A stretch of 64,000 bases of DNA from Kineococcus xinjiangensis (lineage in GTDB: Bacteria; Actinomycetota; Actinomycetes; Actinomycetales; Kineococcaceae), in assembly GCF_002934625.1 (NCBI RefSeq), contig NZ_PTJD01000001.1:509041-573040 (forward strand), written 5' to 3'. This document shows positions 6,888 to 16,450 of the stretch, piece after piece. Below the pieces are notes generated by a model that saw only the letters and a list, made by a program, of their open reading frames with translations, did not search any database and was not told where the DNA came from. Every line of letters starts with the position of its first letter. The stretch's first letter is position 1. A program made the translations under genes and the position numbers.

Positions 6888-9800
6888 TTACGAGCCCAGC
6901 AGGCGCTGCACCGCGTCGCCGGACACCGCGGCGCGCCGGCCCACGTCCACCTGCTCGATGCCGAAGCCGAGGAGGACCGAGTCCTCCGTGGCAACGGCGG
7001 CCGTGCGCCCGCCGAGGCCCGTCGAGACCTCGAAGTCCGCTGCGTTGCCGGGGCTGCCCTCCGGCGCGCCGGGAGCGGTCCACGCCCCGAGACCCTGCTC
7101 GAAGCCCTCGGCTTCCCGCGCCCCGGCGGCAGTGCCCAGCCGGGTGTCGTCGACGAGGACGCCGGCCCCGCCGACCGCCCCGTCGGTGACGTAGCTGATG
7201 CTCACCTCGACCTCCTCACCCGCGAAGCGCGAGAGGTCGAAGGCGACCTGCTTCCAGCCGGCGGAGTCCCCGGTGAGCGCGTGCCACTCACCGGTGGTGC
7301 CCTCCGGACGGCAGTCGGCGCCCGGGGTCAGGTAGTGCGCCAGCCGCGGGTGGGTTCCGACGACGCTGCAGTCGGTCGGGACGTCCCTGCTCGTGGCCCC
7401 GCCGCGCTCGGGCAGCGTGGTCCAGTCGTCCGTTCCGACGGTGCGCGCCTCCACGAAGGCGCTGTCGTAGCCGGGTTCGATGTCCCACGACATCTGCGCC
7501 AGCAGCGCAGGGGCGTCCGCGGCGCTGATCCCGCTCAGGTCGAAGGTCCGGGTCAGCCGCGCGTAGGCGTTGTCCGAGTGCCGCGTGGCGGCCGCGGAGC
7601 CGCCCTCGACGGGCAGCAGCGGCCCCTTCGCGCCGGTGTAGTCGGCGATCCCGCGGCTGGCGAACTGCGGGAACTGCTCCACGGGCAGGACATCGCTGGT
7701 CACGGTGAAAGCGCCGGGCTCGTCGACCGGGTTCTCCTCGACGGCGGGCCCGCCGAACTCCAGCGACAGCCCGGCACCGGGGCCACCGGGGGTGCCCCGG
7801 ACGCCCTCCGCCGAGGAGAGGGAGCTGCGGGAGTAGGCACCCAGGTAGTACTGCGTGAAGTCGTCCGCCAGCAGCAGGCAGTCGCCGTACGCGTCGGACG
7901 TGACGACGCAGTCCTCCTCCGGCGCCCCGTCGAGGCCGTACCAGATCCCCCCGAGCGCGGTGCCGAGCCTCCCGTAGTACCCGGCGGTCTCCCCCGAGTG
8001 GACGAGCTTGCCCCCCTCGTTCAGGTAGTCGCGCATCGCCAGCGTCAGGTGCTGCGCCCGCTCGGCCACGGCGACGTCCTCGTACGGCTGCCCGAAGACC
8101 TCCGTGATCCGGTCCTCGGGGTCCTGCGTCAGCCGGTTCTCCCCGAGGTACCACAGCACGGCGTCGTAGTGGCCGAGGACGCCGAGGTCGTGCGGCACGC
8201 CCTGGGCGTCGACGTCCCAGGTGTCGGCGGCGATCCCGCGGGCGGCCAGCGCCTCCACGTGGGCGCGCAGGTGCTCCGGGGAGCGGACGCTGTCGGGCTG
8301 GTCCGGGTTCACGCCGGTGTAGTCCTCGTTCGCGACGACCAGGACGCGCCGGCCGGTGTCGGAGGCGACGGTGTACGTGAAGTGCTCGCTCTCCACCCGC
8401 TCGCGCTTCCGCGACCGCCCGCCGTCGGTCCGGCCCTCGAACCAGACCTCCACGCGGTCGCCGGGCTTCGCGCCGCGGACCTCACCGCGGAGCTCGGCGT
8501 AGTACTGGTCACCCTCGGCGCCGTAGCGCTCGCCTCCCTGCCACTGCGTGACCTTCGCCCGCCGGACGGGCCCGTCGCCGATGCGGTAGCGCATGCGCAC
8601 GCCGCGCAGGGACCGCTTCGCGACGACGGCCACGGTCTGCGGGTCGCCGTAGGAGACGCTGAAGGTGTCGACGAGGAAGTCCTCCGCGCGGTGGCCGACC
8701 GCGGAGACCGGGTCGTCCGGGTCGGCGGCGGACTGCGCGACCGACAGCGCAAAGGGCACGTTCCGCTCGAACTCCGCGCTGATGAGCCGCTCGTCGTCGG
8801 GGAACTCGAAGACGCTGCCGCACGCCTGCGGCTCCCACGCGTCGCCCTCCACGGAGGCCGCGGCACTGGCGCAGGTCGCCATCTCCGGGGTGAACCCGAG
8901 TGTGCCGTGCGCCTCGTGCACGTGCGTGGTCGTGTCGCCGTTCGTGGTGTACAGCTCGGCGGACAGGTCGGGGTCGTAGCCGGGGACCGCCGGCTCGCGG
9001 TCGTCACCGGCGAGGGCCGCGTACACGATGTCGTCGGGCGTGGAGGTCGAGACCTGCCAGCCGGAACCGTAGAGCAGCAGCTCCGCGGCGGAGTGGTAGT
9101 TGACGAGGAACTCCGGGGTGATCCGCTTCACGAGGGCGTCCAGTGCCTTCGTCTCCGGCTCCGACGCGGGGGACGGCCCCCGGTACGTCTCGCTCGCCGG
9201 GTTCGGCGAGGAGCCTTCGTTGTCGTAGCCCCACTTGGTGGGGAAGTTCCGGTTGAGGTCCACACCGTCGCCCGGGGTGATGCGCCCGTCGCCGTTGTTG
9301 TCCCGGAGGTTCTTGCGCCAGAGCCGGTTGCCCTCCTCGAACGTGAAGTCGTAGCCGTCGGGGTTGGCGACCGGCACGAACCACAGCTCGTTCTCGTCCA
9401 CCAGGCGGGTGATGGCGGGGTCGCGACCGTAGGAGTCGAGCACGCGGTCGAGGAGGCGGCGCACCATCTCCGGGGTGATCCACTCCCGGGCGTGCTGCGC
9501 GCCGACGTACACCGTCGTCGGCTTCCTGCCGTCGGGGGTGCGCGACGCACGCGCGCTGACCTTGACGGCCAGGATGTCCTGGCCCTGCACGGTCTTGCCG
9601 ATCGTGACGAGCTTGGTGGTGCGGGGGTGCTCGGCGATCTGGCGGCGCAGTTCCTCGGCGATGCCACCCGGTCCGGAGTAGCGGCGGAACACCCCCTCGC
9701 CGGGCTCCTGCTGGGCCTGGGCTCGCGCCTGCGCGGAGGACTCCACCGCGAGGTGGACGCCCTGGGCTGCGAGCCGGCGCGCTTGCTCCCCGCTGAGGAC

Positions 9801-10034
9801 GACCTCCACGCGGGAACCGCCGGGCACCCCGGGCGCACCGGTGACGGCGATCTCGTGGCGGTCGATCCCGAGCCGGGCGAGGGCCTCGAGGCCGGCGACG
9901 TCGAGGACGCCGGTGTAGTTGGCCAGGCGGTCCGCGCCGGGCGCGGGTGCCGGGCTCGCCGCGGCCGTGCCCCCGGCGAGCAGCGGCAGGACGAGGGCGA
10001 GGGCGGGCAGGGTCGTTCGGATGCGTCGTCGCAT
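6888..10034 (-). CDS. Secreted M14 zinc carboxypeptidase with large C-terminal region
   Basis: A 1048-residue exported metallopeptidase. A signal peptide covers about residues 1-27 (Arg-rich start, TLPALALVLPLLAG, then TAAAS). A propeptide-like stretch to ~115 is followed by the M14 catalytic domain with zinc ligands His181 and Glu184 (GAQHAREW) and His314 (NYHS), and the catalytic Glu384 (FTPEM). M14 enzymes remove C-terminal residues from peptides. The remaining ~600 residues resemble the C-terminal half of large actinobacterial M14 and immune-inhibitor-A-like peptidases, including an SGETAGYYGRLG segment and a terminal jelly-roll-like region, and may bind substrate or cell wall. ATG 10034 is chosen over the upstream in-frame start at 10073 because it begins the signal peptide. 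Confidence 0.9.
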   Translation of the reverse strand: MRRRIRTTLPALALVLPLLAGGTAAASPAPAPGADRLANYTGVLDVAGLEALARLGIDRHEIAVTGAPGVPGGSRVEVVLSGEQARRLAAQGVHLAVESSAQARAQAQQEPGEGVFRRYSGPGGIAEELRRQIAEHPRTTKLVTIGKTVQGQDILAVKVSARASRTPDGRKPTTVYVGAQHAREWITPEMVRRLLDRVLDSYGRDPAITRLVDENELWFVPVANPDGYDFTFEEGNRLWRKNLRDNNGDGRITPGDGVDLNRNFPTKWGYDNEGSSPNPASETYRGPSPASEPETKALDALVKRITPEFLVNYHSAAELLLYGSGWQVSTSTPDDIVYAALAGDDREPAVPGYDPDLSAELYTTNGDTTTHVHEAHGTLGFTPEMATCASAAASVEGDAWEPQACGSVFEFPDDERLISAEFERNVPFALSVAQSAADPDDPVSAVGHRAEDFLVDTFSVSYGDPQTVAVVAKRSLRGVRMRYRIGDGPVRRAKVTQWQGGERYGAEGDQYYAELRGEVRGAKPGDRVEVWFEGRTDGGRSRKRERVESEHFTYTVASDTGRRVLVVANEDYTGVNPDQPDSVRSPEHLRAHVEALAARGIAADTWDVDAQGVPHDLGVLGHYDAVLWYLGENRLTQDPEDRITEVFGQPYEDVAVAERAQHLTLAMRDYLNEGGKLVHSGETAGYYGRLGTALGGIWYGLDGAPEEDCVVTSDAYGDCLLLADDFTQYYLGAYSRSSLSSAEGVRGTPGGPGAGLSLEFGGPAVEENPVDEPGAFTVTSDVLPVEQFPQFASRGIADYTGAKGPLLPVEGGSAAATRHSDNAYARLTRTFDLSGISAADAPALLAQMSWDIEPGYDSAFVEARTVGTDDWTTLPERGGATSRDVPTDCSVVGTHPRLAHYLTPGADCRPEGTTGEWHALTGDSAGWKQVAFDLSRFAGEEVEVSISYVTDGAVGGAGVLVDDTRLGTAAGAREAEGFEQGLGAWTAPGAPEGSPGNAADFEVSTGLGGRTAAVATEDSVLLGFGIEQVDVGRRAAVSGDAVQRLLGS

Positions 10035-10095
10035 GAGTTCCCCGTCGACTGTGACCAGCAGAAACCGGCTCACCGTCCACCCGCTGACTACTCTC

Positions 10096-10125
10096 TGTCA
10101 ACGGTCCGTCGGGAGAACTTCTCCC
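10096..10125 (-). promoter_or_regulatory. Possible promoter/operator of the M14 carboxypeptidase gene
   Basis: A perfect dyad, GGGAGAA-c-TTCTCCC (10111-10125), lies 9 bp upstream of a consensus -35, TTGACA (10101-10096 on the minus strand). I cannot find a matching -10 at 16-18 bp, so the promoter is tentative. The dyad would be placed as an activator site. Confidence 0.35.
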
Positions 10126-10215
10126 GCGGAGGCGGGGAGCCCGGCGGATGTCGCGCTCCCGCGCGGTCGGGCCCGGCAGAACCGGTGGTGGTGCGCCGGA
10201 CGCGGGCACGCTCGG

Positions 10216-10920
10216 TCATCGGTCCGGCCGCTGCCCGGTGGGGCGCACGACGATCTCACCGATGTCGACCTCCGGCGGCTGCTCCAGCGCGAAGAGCACT
10301 GCGCGGGCCACGTCCTCCGGGCGCAGGCGCGGCTCTGCCAGCCGGTCGGAACTCGTCTCCCCCGCGTCGACCATGCCCGGCTGGACGAGGGTGACCCGCA
10401 CCCCGGTGGCCGTCACCTCCGCACGGATCGACTGCGCCATCGCGGTGACCGCCCACTTCGTGGCCGAGTAGAGCTGGCCGGGGACCACCACGCGCCCGGC
10501 GACGGACCCGGTGAGGACAAGGTGCCCGCGGGACGCGATGAGGGCCGGCAGCGCGGCGCGGGCCACGAGCGCGGTGCCGAGGACGTTGGTGAGGACCATG
10601 TCCCGCCACTGCTGCGGGGTTCCGGTGCCGTGCAGGAACGACGTGGGCGTGAAGGAGCCCGCGTTGGCGAACACGGCGTCCAGCCGGCCGAAGGCGGCGA
10701 GGGCGGCCGGGACCAGGGCGTCGACGTCCTCCGCCCGGGTCACGTCGCACGGCACCGCCACGGCACGGGAGGCGCCGCCCAGCTCCGCCGCCAGCCCCCG
10801 CAGCGCATCGGCCCGCCGCGCGGCCAGCACGAGGCGCCGGCCGCGCGAGGCGGCCATCCGGGCGGTGGCCGCGCCGATGCCGGAGGACGCGCCGGTGACG
10901 AGGAGGACGGGGGCGTTCAC
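10216..10920 (-). CDS. Short-chain dehydrogenase/reductase (SDR)
   Basis: A 234-residue classical SDR. The Rossmann motif TGASSGIG lies near residue 8, CDVT near 57 (NADP/NAD contact), NAG near 83, the catalytic Ser in LVLTGSVAG near 133 and the catalytic YSATK near 147. After the active site comes VTLVQPGMVDAGE. It oxidises or reduces an alcohol/ketone of unknown identity using NAD(P)(H). GTG 10920 gives the usual N-terminus right before the first beta strand. It lies 67 bp downstream of the ABC exporter gene on the same strand and may share its transcript. Confidence 0.88.
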   Translation of the reverse strand: MNAPVLLVTGASSGIGAATARMAASRGRRLVLAARRADALRGLAAELGGASRAVAVPCDVTRAEDVDALVPAALAAFGRLDAVFANAGSFTPTSFLHGTGTPQQWRDMVLTNVLGTALVARAALPALIASRGHLVLTGSVAGRVVVPGQLYSATKWAVTAMAQSIRAEVTATGVRVTLVQPGMVDAGETSSDRLAEPRLRPEDVARAVLFALEQPPEVDIGEIVVRPTGQRPDR

Positions 10921-10987
10921 GGCGGCGCATCCTGCCACCGCCGCCCCGGTCCCCTGCTCGACCGTCCCCTGCTCGGCCGTCCCCTGC

Positions 10988-12928
10988 TCAGCCGTGCGCC
11001 GGCTCCATCCCCGGCTCGTCCGCCGTCCGGCCGAACTCCGCCGGGCCCTCCCCGTCCCCGGCTTTCCGCTGGTCCGCGAACTGGGTGCGGTGCAGTTCCG
11101 CGTAACGGCCCTCCGCGGCCAGCAGCTCGACGTGGGTCCCGCGCTCCACGACGCGGCCCTCCTCCACGACGAGGATCTGGTCGGCGGAGCGGATCGTGGA
11201 GAGCCGGTGCGCGATGACGATCGCGGTGCGCCCCGCGAGGGCCTCCCCGAGCGCCTCCTGGACCGCCGCCTCCGACGTGGAGTCCAGGTGGGCGGTGGCC
11301 TCGTCGAGGACCACCACCCGCGGCTGCGCCAGCAGCAGCCGGGCGATCGTGAGCCGCTGACGCTCCCCACCCGAGAAGCGGTACCCGCGCTCGCCGACCA
11401 CTGTGTCCAGCCCCTCGGGCAGGGCCGCGACGAGGTCGGCCATCCGGGCCCGCCGCAGCGCGTCCCGCAGCTGCTCGTCGCCCGCGCCGGGCGCTGCCAG
11501 CAGGAGGTTGGCCCGCAGCGACTCGTGGAACAGGTGCCCGTCCTGGGTGACCATCCCGAGGGTGGCGCGGATCGACTCGAACGTCAGCCGCCGCACGTCG
11601 ACGCCTCCGAGGCGCACCGCCCCGGAGTCGACGTCGTAGAGACGGGCGAGCAGCTGCGCGATGGTGGACTTGCCCGCACCGGAGGATCCGACGATCGCCA
11701 CGAGCTGACCGGGTTCGGCGCGGAACGACACCCCGTGCAGCACCTCCTCACCGGCCCGGTCGTCGAGGACCGCGACGTCCTCCAGGGACGCCAGCGACAC
11801 CTCCGACGCGGTGGGGTAGGTGAAGCGCACGTCGTCGAACTCGACCGACACCGGGCCCTCGGGAACGGACACGGCGTCGGGTGCCTCCTCGATCAGCGGG
11901 CGCAGGTCGAGGATCTCGAAGACCCGCTCGAAGCTGACCAGGGCGCTCATGACCTCCACGCGGGCGTTCGCCAGCGCGGTCAGGGGGGCGTAGAGGCGGG
12001 TGATGAGCAGGGCGAGGGTGACGACCGCCCCGGCGTCGAGGTTCCCGCGCAGTGCCTGGACACCGCCGAGGCCGTAGACCAGTGCCAGCGCCAGCGCGGA
12101 GACCGTGGTCAGCGCGGTGACGAACACCGTCTGCAGCATCGCGCGGCGCACGCCGATGTCACGGACCCGGCGGACCCGGCGGGCGAACTCCGCCGACTCC
12201 TCCGCGGGGCGGCCGAACAGCTTCACGAGCGTCGCCCCGGGGGCGGAGAACCGCTCCGTCATCTGGGTGCTCATCGCCGCGTTGTGACCGGAGGACTCCC
12301 GCTCCAGCTGCGCCAGCCGCGACCCCATGCGGCGGGCGGGGAGCACGAACACGGGAAGGAGCAGCAGCGCCAGCAGCGTGATCTGCCAGGAGATGCTGAG
12401 CATCCACGCGAGGGTGAGCGCGAGGGTGACGAGGTTGCCCACGACGCCCGACAGGGTGCCGGCGAAGGCGCGCTGGGCGCCGATGACGTCGGAGTTCAGC
12501 CTGCTCACGAGCGCACCCGTGCGAGTGCGGGTGAAGAAGGCGATGGGCATCCGCTGGACGTGGTCGAACACCGCCGTGCGCAGGTGCTCGATCAGCCCCT
12601 CCCCGATCATCGCGGACAGCCACCGCGACAGCAGCCCGAAGCCCGCCTCGAGGATCGCGATGACGGCGATCAGAGCGGCGAGGCCGATGACCACCCGAAG
12701 CTCGGCGCCCTCGACGATGGCGTCGACGACGTGCCCGGCCAGCACCGGCGTCGCCACGGCCAGCGCGGACGTGATGACGCTGAGCACGACGAACGCGATC
12801 AGGCGGCCGCGGTGCGGGCGGGCGAACGTGCCGATGCGGCGCACCGTCGCCCACGAGATCGGCTGCCTGCCCTTCTTGGCGTGCATCACGCTGTAGAGCG
12901 AGTGCCACGCCGTGCCCTGCATGTCCAT
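10988..12928 (-). CDS. ABC exporter half-transporter (membrane domain fused to ATPase)
   Basis: A 646-residue type IV ABC exporter half-transporter that would act as a homodimer in the cytoplasmic membrane. Residues ~35-320 form six transmembrane helices with an FFTRTRTGALVSRLNSDV coupling segment. The ATPase has Walker A VGSSGAGKST near 414, Q-loop VTQDG, signature FSGGERQRL near 516, Walker B VVVLDEATAHLD near 537 and the H-loop IAHRLST. Substrate unknown; lipid or drug export is typical of the family. ATG 12928 has only a weak ribosome binding site; ATGs at codons 3 and 15 are alternatives. The promoter is a MerR-type element 120-150 bp upstream. The 5' leader contains a GGAGGC/GCCTCC hairpin at 12966-12981. 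Confidence 0.92.
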   Translation of the reverse strand: MDMQGTAWHSLYSVMHAKKGRQPISWATVRRIGTFARPHRGRLIAFVVLSVITSALAVATPVLAGHVVDAIVEGAELRVVIGLAALIAVIAILEAGFGLLSRWLSAMIGEGLIEHLRTAVFDHVQRMPIAFFTRTRTGALVSRLNSDVIGAQRAFAGTLSGVVGNLVTLALTLAWMLSISWQITLLALLLLPVFVLPARRMGSRLAQLERESSGHNAAMSTQMTERFSAPGATLVKLFGRPAEESAEFARRVRRVRDIGVRRAMLQTVFVTALTTVSALALALVYGLGGVQALRGNLDAGAVVTLALLITRLYAPLTALANARVEVMSALVSFERVFEILDLRPLIEEAPDAVSVPEGPVSVEFDDVRFTYPTASEVSLASLEDVAVLDDRAGEEVLHGVSFRAEPGQLVAIVGSSGAGKSTIAQLLARLYDVDSGAVRLGGVDVRRLTFESIRATLGMVTQDGHLFHESLRANLLLAAPGAGDEQLRDALRRARMADLVAALPEGLDTVVGERGYRFSGGERQRLTIARLLLAQPRVVVLDEATAHLDSTSEAAVQEALGEALAGRTAIVIAHRLSTIRSADQILVVEEGRVVERGTHVELLAAEGRYAELHRTQFADQRKAGDGEGPAEFGRTADEPGMEPAHG

Positions 12929-13048
12929 CGAGCACCACCGGTTCCGGTTCGCGGTTCGGGAGCGGAGGCCCGTGCCTCCGGTTGTGCGGCCGTGGCCGTG
13001 GGCAACGCCGCACGGGCGGCGCGGATTCCTCCGGACCGGCCCGTGGCG

Positions 13049-13079
13049 ACGCTAGAACCTCGACCGGAGTCGAGGTCAA
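13049..13079 (-). promoter_or_regulatory. MerR-family-type promoter/operator of the ABC exporter gene
   Basis: -35 TTGACC (13079-13074) and -10 TAGCGT (13054-13049) are separated by 19 bp, longer than the optimum of ~17. The dyad ACCTCGAC-n4-GTCGAGGT (13057-13076) almost fills the spacer. This combination is the hallmark of promoters that MerR-family regulators untwist for RNA polymerase. It overlaps the last codon and stop of adnB. No MerR gene is in the window. Confidence 0.75.
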
Positions 13080-16000
13080 TCGGGCCCTGCGGGCACGGTG
13101 GCCACCAGCGCCTCCAGGGCCGCGGCGTCGAGCAGGTCCACCGGGCGCACGGTCTCCCCCGTGGAGGCGTAGAAGAACGCGGCGCTGACGTTCTCGGGGG
13201 GCAGGCCGTGCAGCCTCGACCAGGCCAGCCGGTAGACCGCCAGCTGCACGTCGCGCACCCGCGCCCGCTCGCCCTCCGGGGGGCGCCCCGTCTTCCAGTC
13301 GACGACGTCGTAGCGCACGGTGCCGTCGGCGTCCTCGGTGCGGAACACCGCGTCGATCCGGCCGCGCACCACCACGCCCGCCACCGGTGTCTCGACGGCG
13401 ACCTCGACAGCCACCGGATCCCGCGAGGCCCACTCCGAGGCGAGGAAGCCGTCCTGGAGGCGGGCCAGTTCCGCGTCGTCGGCGGCGTCCTCGTCCGCCG
13501 CACCGGGCAGCTCCTCCAGGTCGAGCAGGGCACCGGCGCGGAAGCGGCGCTCCAGCCAGGCGTGGAACGCCGTGCCCCGCCGGGTCTGCGGGCGCGGCGC
13601 GGCCGGCATCGGCCGGCGCAGGGCGAGGGCGAGGGCCTGCGGGTCCTCCGCGAGCGCCACCAGCCGCGAGGCCGACAGGTGCTGGGGCAGCAGGACCTCC
13701 TGCGGGCCGCTTCCCGCGACGCGCTCGGCGAGGAGCAGTTCCGCCTGCCGCGCCCACTCCCGGACCTCCGCCACGCCGTCGTCGCCTGCACCGCGGCCGC
13801 CCGTCCCGGGGTGCTCCGTCCCGGGGTCCGTCCCGGGGTCCGCCTCGGGCAGCACGTCGGGATGCCCGCTCCGGGCCGCGGCCCGGACCTGCGCGGCGCC
13901 GCGCTCGACCTCGTCCCGGCGGGCCGCCAGCGGGTCCACCGGCCACACCACGCGCTGCGGCTCGGCGGTGCGCGGGTTCGGCGTGCCGGGCTGCGGACGC
14001 GGGGCGGGAGGCAGGCTCACCAGGCCCGGCAGCTCCTCCGGCGGCACGGCCAGCAGCTCCAGCAGGAAGCGCGAGGGCTCCCGGGGGGACGCCGGCTCGT
14101 CCCACCAGGCGCCGGAGAGCAGCAGCTCCTCGCGGGCCCGGGTGAAGGCGACGTAGGCCAGGCGGCGCTCCTCCGCCATCTCGTGGGCGCCGCAGGCCTG
14201 GCGGAACTCCTCTCGGGCCTCCTCCAGCTCCTTCTGCGTGCCCGCGGTGCGCAGCCCCCACGACGGCAGGTGCGCCCGGTCCCCGCGCAGCGGGAAAGGC
14301 ACCGCGCCGGCGTCGCCGAGCCAGCCCGACGCCGTGTCGGCCGCGGCGGGCAGGACTCCCTCCACCAGTCCCGGCACGGCCACGACGTCCCACTCCAGGC
14401 CCTTGCTGGCGTGCACGGTGAGCAGCTGCACCGCGTTGGGGTCCACCTCCACCGCTCCCGGCTCCAGGCCTCGCTCCCGGGCGCGGGCCGCGTCCAGCCA
14501 CGCCAGCAGGCCCCCGAGCGTCGGGCGCTGGGCCGTGGCGGCGAAGGAGGCGGCGGCATCGGCGAAGGCGTCCAGGTGCGCGCGGTCCGAGCCGGGCGCG
14601 GTGCCCGGCCGGGCTGCGACCTCCACGTCGAGGAGGAGGGCGCGCTCCACCTCCCCCACCAGGTCCGGCAGCGCCTGGTGGGTGCGGGTGCGCAGGTGCC
14701 TCAGGGTGCGGGACAGCACGTCCATGCGCCGCCTGCCCTCGGCGGAGAAGCGCCGCCCGTCCGGCGCGGTCCACGCCGGGCGGGGCAGGACGTCGAGGGC
14801 CTCCACGAGGCTGGCGCCGTCGGAGGTGTCGGGCAGCAGGACGTCGGCGTCGGCCCCGGCACGCTCGTCGGGGCGGCTCACGTGCAGCCGGTCCAGCTCG
14901 ACGGCCCAGCGGGCCAGCAGCTCCAGGTCGCGCGGCCCGATCCGCCAGCGCGCACCCGTCAGCAGCCGCACGAGGTGGTCCCCGCGGGAGGGGTCGTGCA
15001 GGACGTGCAGGGCGGAGACGAGGTCGGCGACCTCCGGCGTGGACAGCAGCCCTCCCAGCCCGCCGACCTGCACGGGCAGCCCCGCCGCCCGCAGCGCGCG
15101 CTGCAGGGGGACGAACTGGCTGCGCTTGCGGCACAGCACCGCCGCGGAGCGCCGCTCGGCGCGGCGACCGTCGGCCAGCGCGGCGGTGTCGGCCGCCCAG
15201 ACCTCCGCCAGCCGCGCGGCCACGTGTGCGGCCTCCTCCTCCACCGTGGGCAGGAAGGCGGTGCGCACCAGCCCGGGCCCGGCGCCCGGCCGCGCCCGCA
15301 GCGGCGGCACGACGCCGCCACCGCTGAGGGGCGCGGCGGCGACGTTGGCGACGGCGAGCACGGCCGCGTCGTTGCGCCACGAGGTCGACAGCGGCGCCAC
15401 GGCCGCCGGGGTGCCGTCGGCGCGGGGGAAGTGCGCGGGGAAGCTCTGCAGGTTCCCCGCGCTGGCCCCCCGCCAGCCGTAGATCGACTGGTTCGGGTCG
15501 CCCACGGCCGTCACCGCGTGCCCGTCGCCGAAGAGGGAGCGCAGCAGGACGAGCTGGGCGTGGCTGGTGTCCTGGTACTCGTCGAGCAGCACCACCCGGA
15601 AGCGGGTCCGCTCCCCCACCCCGACCAGCCGGACCTCCTGCGCCAGGCGCGCGGCGAGGCGGACTTGGTCGCCGAAGTCGAGCTGCTCGCGCTCCGCCTT
15701 GCGGCGGGCGTACTCCTCCAGCAGCGGCACCAGCGCCCGGCGCGTGCGCAGGCCCGCGAGGACCTCGCGCACCTTCGCGTAGGGCTCGCCGGCCACGTGC
15801 GCGCCGAGCTTGGCGGCGCTGCGGTCGTCGCGCGGCAGGCGCAGCACGTGGGCGAGCGCGCGGTCGATCCACGCGGCGACGTCCTGCGGCTCCAGCAGGT
15901 GCTCCGCGCACTCACCCGCCAGGCCCAGCACCGCGCGCGTCACCGAGTCCGGTGCCAGGTCCACCTCGCCGAGGTCACCGCGCCAGCCCTCCACGACCTC

Positions 16001-16450
16001 CGTCGCCAGCTGCCAGGCACCGGCCTCCGTGAGCACCGTCGACTGCGGCTCCACGCCCAGGCGCAGCCCGTGGTCGGCGACCAGCGACGCGGCGTAGGAG
16101 TTGTAGGTGGCGATCGTCGGCTCACCGGCGTCGAGGTCGTGGGCGCCGGCGCCGCCGAGCCCGCGGGCGCGCAGCATCCGGAGGCGGCGGCGCACCCGCT
16201 CGGCGAGCTCGCCGGCCGCCTTGCGGGTGAAGGTGAGGCCGAGGACCTCCTCCGACTGCACGAGGCCGTTGGCGACGAGCCACACCACCCGGGAGGACAT
16301 CGTCTCCGTCTTGCCGGAACCGGCCCCGGCCACCACCAGCATCGGCGCGACCGGTGCCTCGATGACCGCGGTCTGCTCCTCGGTCGGCAGCGGCCGCCCC
16401 AGCCGCTCGGCGATGGCCGCGGCGGAGAGGGCGGCGGTGAGTGCGGTCAC
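13076..16450 (-). CDS. adnB: AdnB-type helicase-nuclease subunit (double-strand break end resection)
   Basis: A 1124-residue protein with an N-terminal superfamily 1 motor and a C-terminal RecB-type nuclease. Walker A is GAGSGKT near residue 43, motif II VLLDEYQDTS near 290, QSIYGWRGA (motif III) near 325, TVHASKGLEWDVV near 690, and the nuclease motif GRID ... DVVDWKTG near 1030-1055. In mycobacteria AdnA and AdnB form the heterodimeric ATP-driven dsDNA end-resection machine, with AdnB as the active translocating motor. The start GTG 16450 overlaps the adnA stop (GTGA), so the two subunits are translationally coupled. The acidic/Pro/Gly linker near 900 is variable in the family. Confidence 0.92.
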   Translation of the reverse strand: MTALTAALSAAAIAERLGRPLPTEEQTAVIEAPVAPMLVVAGAGSGKTETMSSRVVWLVANGLVQSEEVLGLTFTRKAAGELAERVRRRLRMLRARGLGGAGAHDLDAGEPTIATYNSYAASLVADHGLRLGVEPQSTVLTEAGAWQLATEVVEGWRGDLGEVDLAPDSVTRAVLGLAGECAEHLLEPQDVAAWIDRALAHVLRLPRDDRSAAKLGAHVAGEPYAKVREVLAGLRTRRALVPLLEEYARRKAEREQLDFGDQVRLAARLAQEVRLVGVGERTRFRVVLLDEYQDTSHAQLVLLRSLFGDGHAVTAVGDPNQSIYGWRGASAGNLQSFPAHFPRADGTPAAVAPLSTSWRNDAAVLAVANVAAAPLSGGGVVPPLRARPGAGPGLVRTAFLPTVEEEAAHVAARLAEVWAADTAALADGRRAERRSAAVLCRKRSQFVPLQRALRAAGLPVQVGGLGGLLSTPEVADLVSALHVLHDPSRGDHLVRLLTGARWRIGPRDLELLARWAVELDRLHVSRPDERAGADADVLLPDTSDGASLVEALDVLPRPAWTAPDGRRFSAEGRRRMDVLSRTLRHLRTRTHQALPDLVGEVERALLLDVEVAARPGTAPGSDRAHLDAFADAAASFAATAQRPTLGGLLAWLDAARARERGLEPGAVEVDPNAVQLLTVHASKGLEWDVVAVPGLVEGVLPAAADTASGWLGDAGAVPFPLRGDRAHLPSWGLRTAGTQKELEEAREEFRQACGAHEMAEERRLAYVAFTRAREELLLSGAWWDEPASPREPSRFLLELLAVPPEELPGLVSLPPAPRPQPGTPNPRTAEPQRVVWPVDPLAARRDEVERGAAQVRAAARSGHPDVLPEADPGTDPGTEHPGTGGRGAGDDGVAEVREWARQAELLLAERVAGSGPQEVLLPQHLSASRLVALAEDPQALALALRRPMPAAPRPQTRRGTAFHAWLERRFRAGALLDLEELPGAADEDAADDAELARLQDGFLASEWASRDPVAVEVAVETPVAGVVVRGRIDAVFRTEDADGTVRYDVVDWKTGRPPEGERARVRDVQLAVYRLAWSRLHGLPPENVSAAFFYASTGETVRPVDLLDAAALEALVATVPAGPD

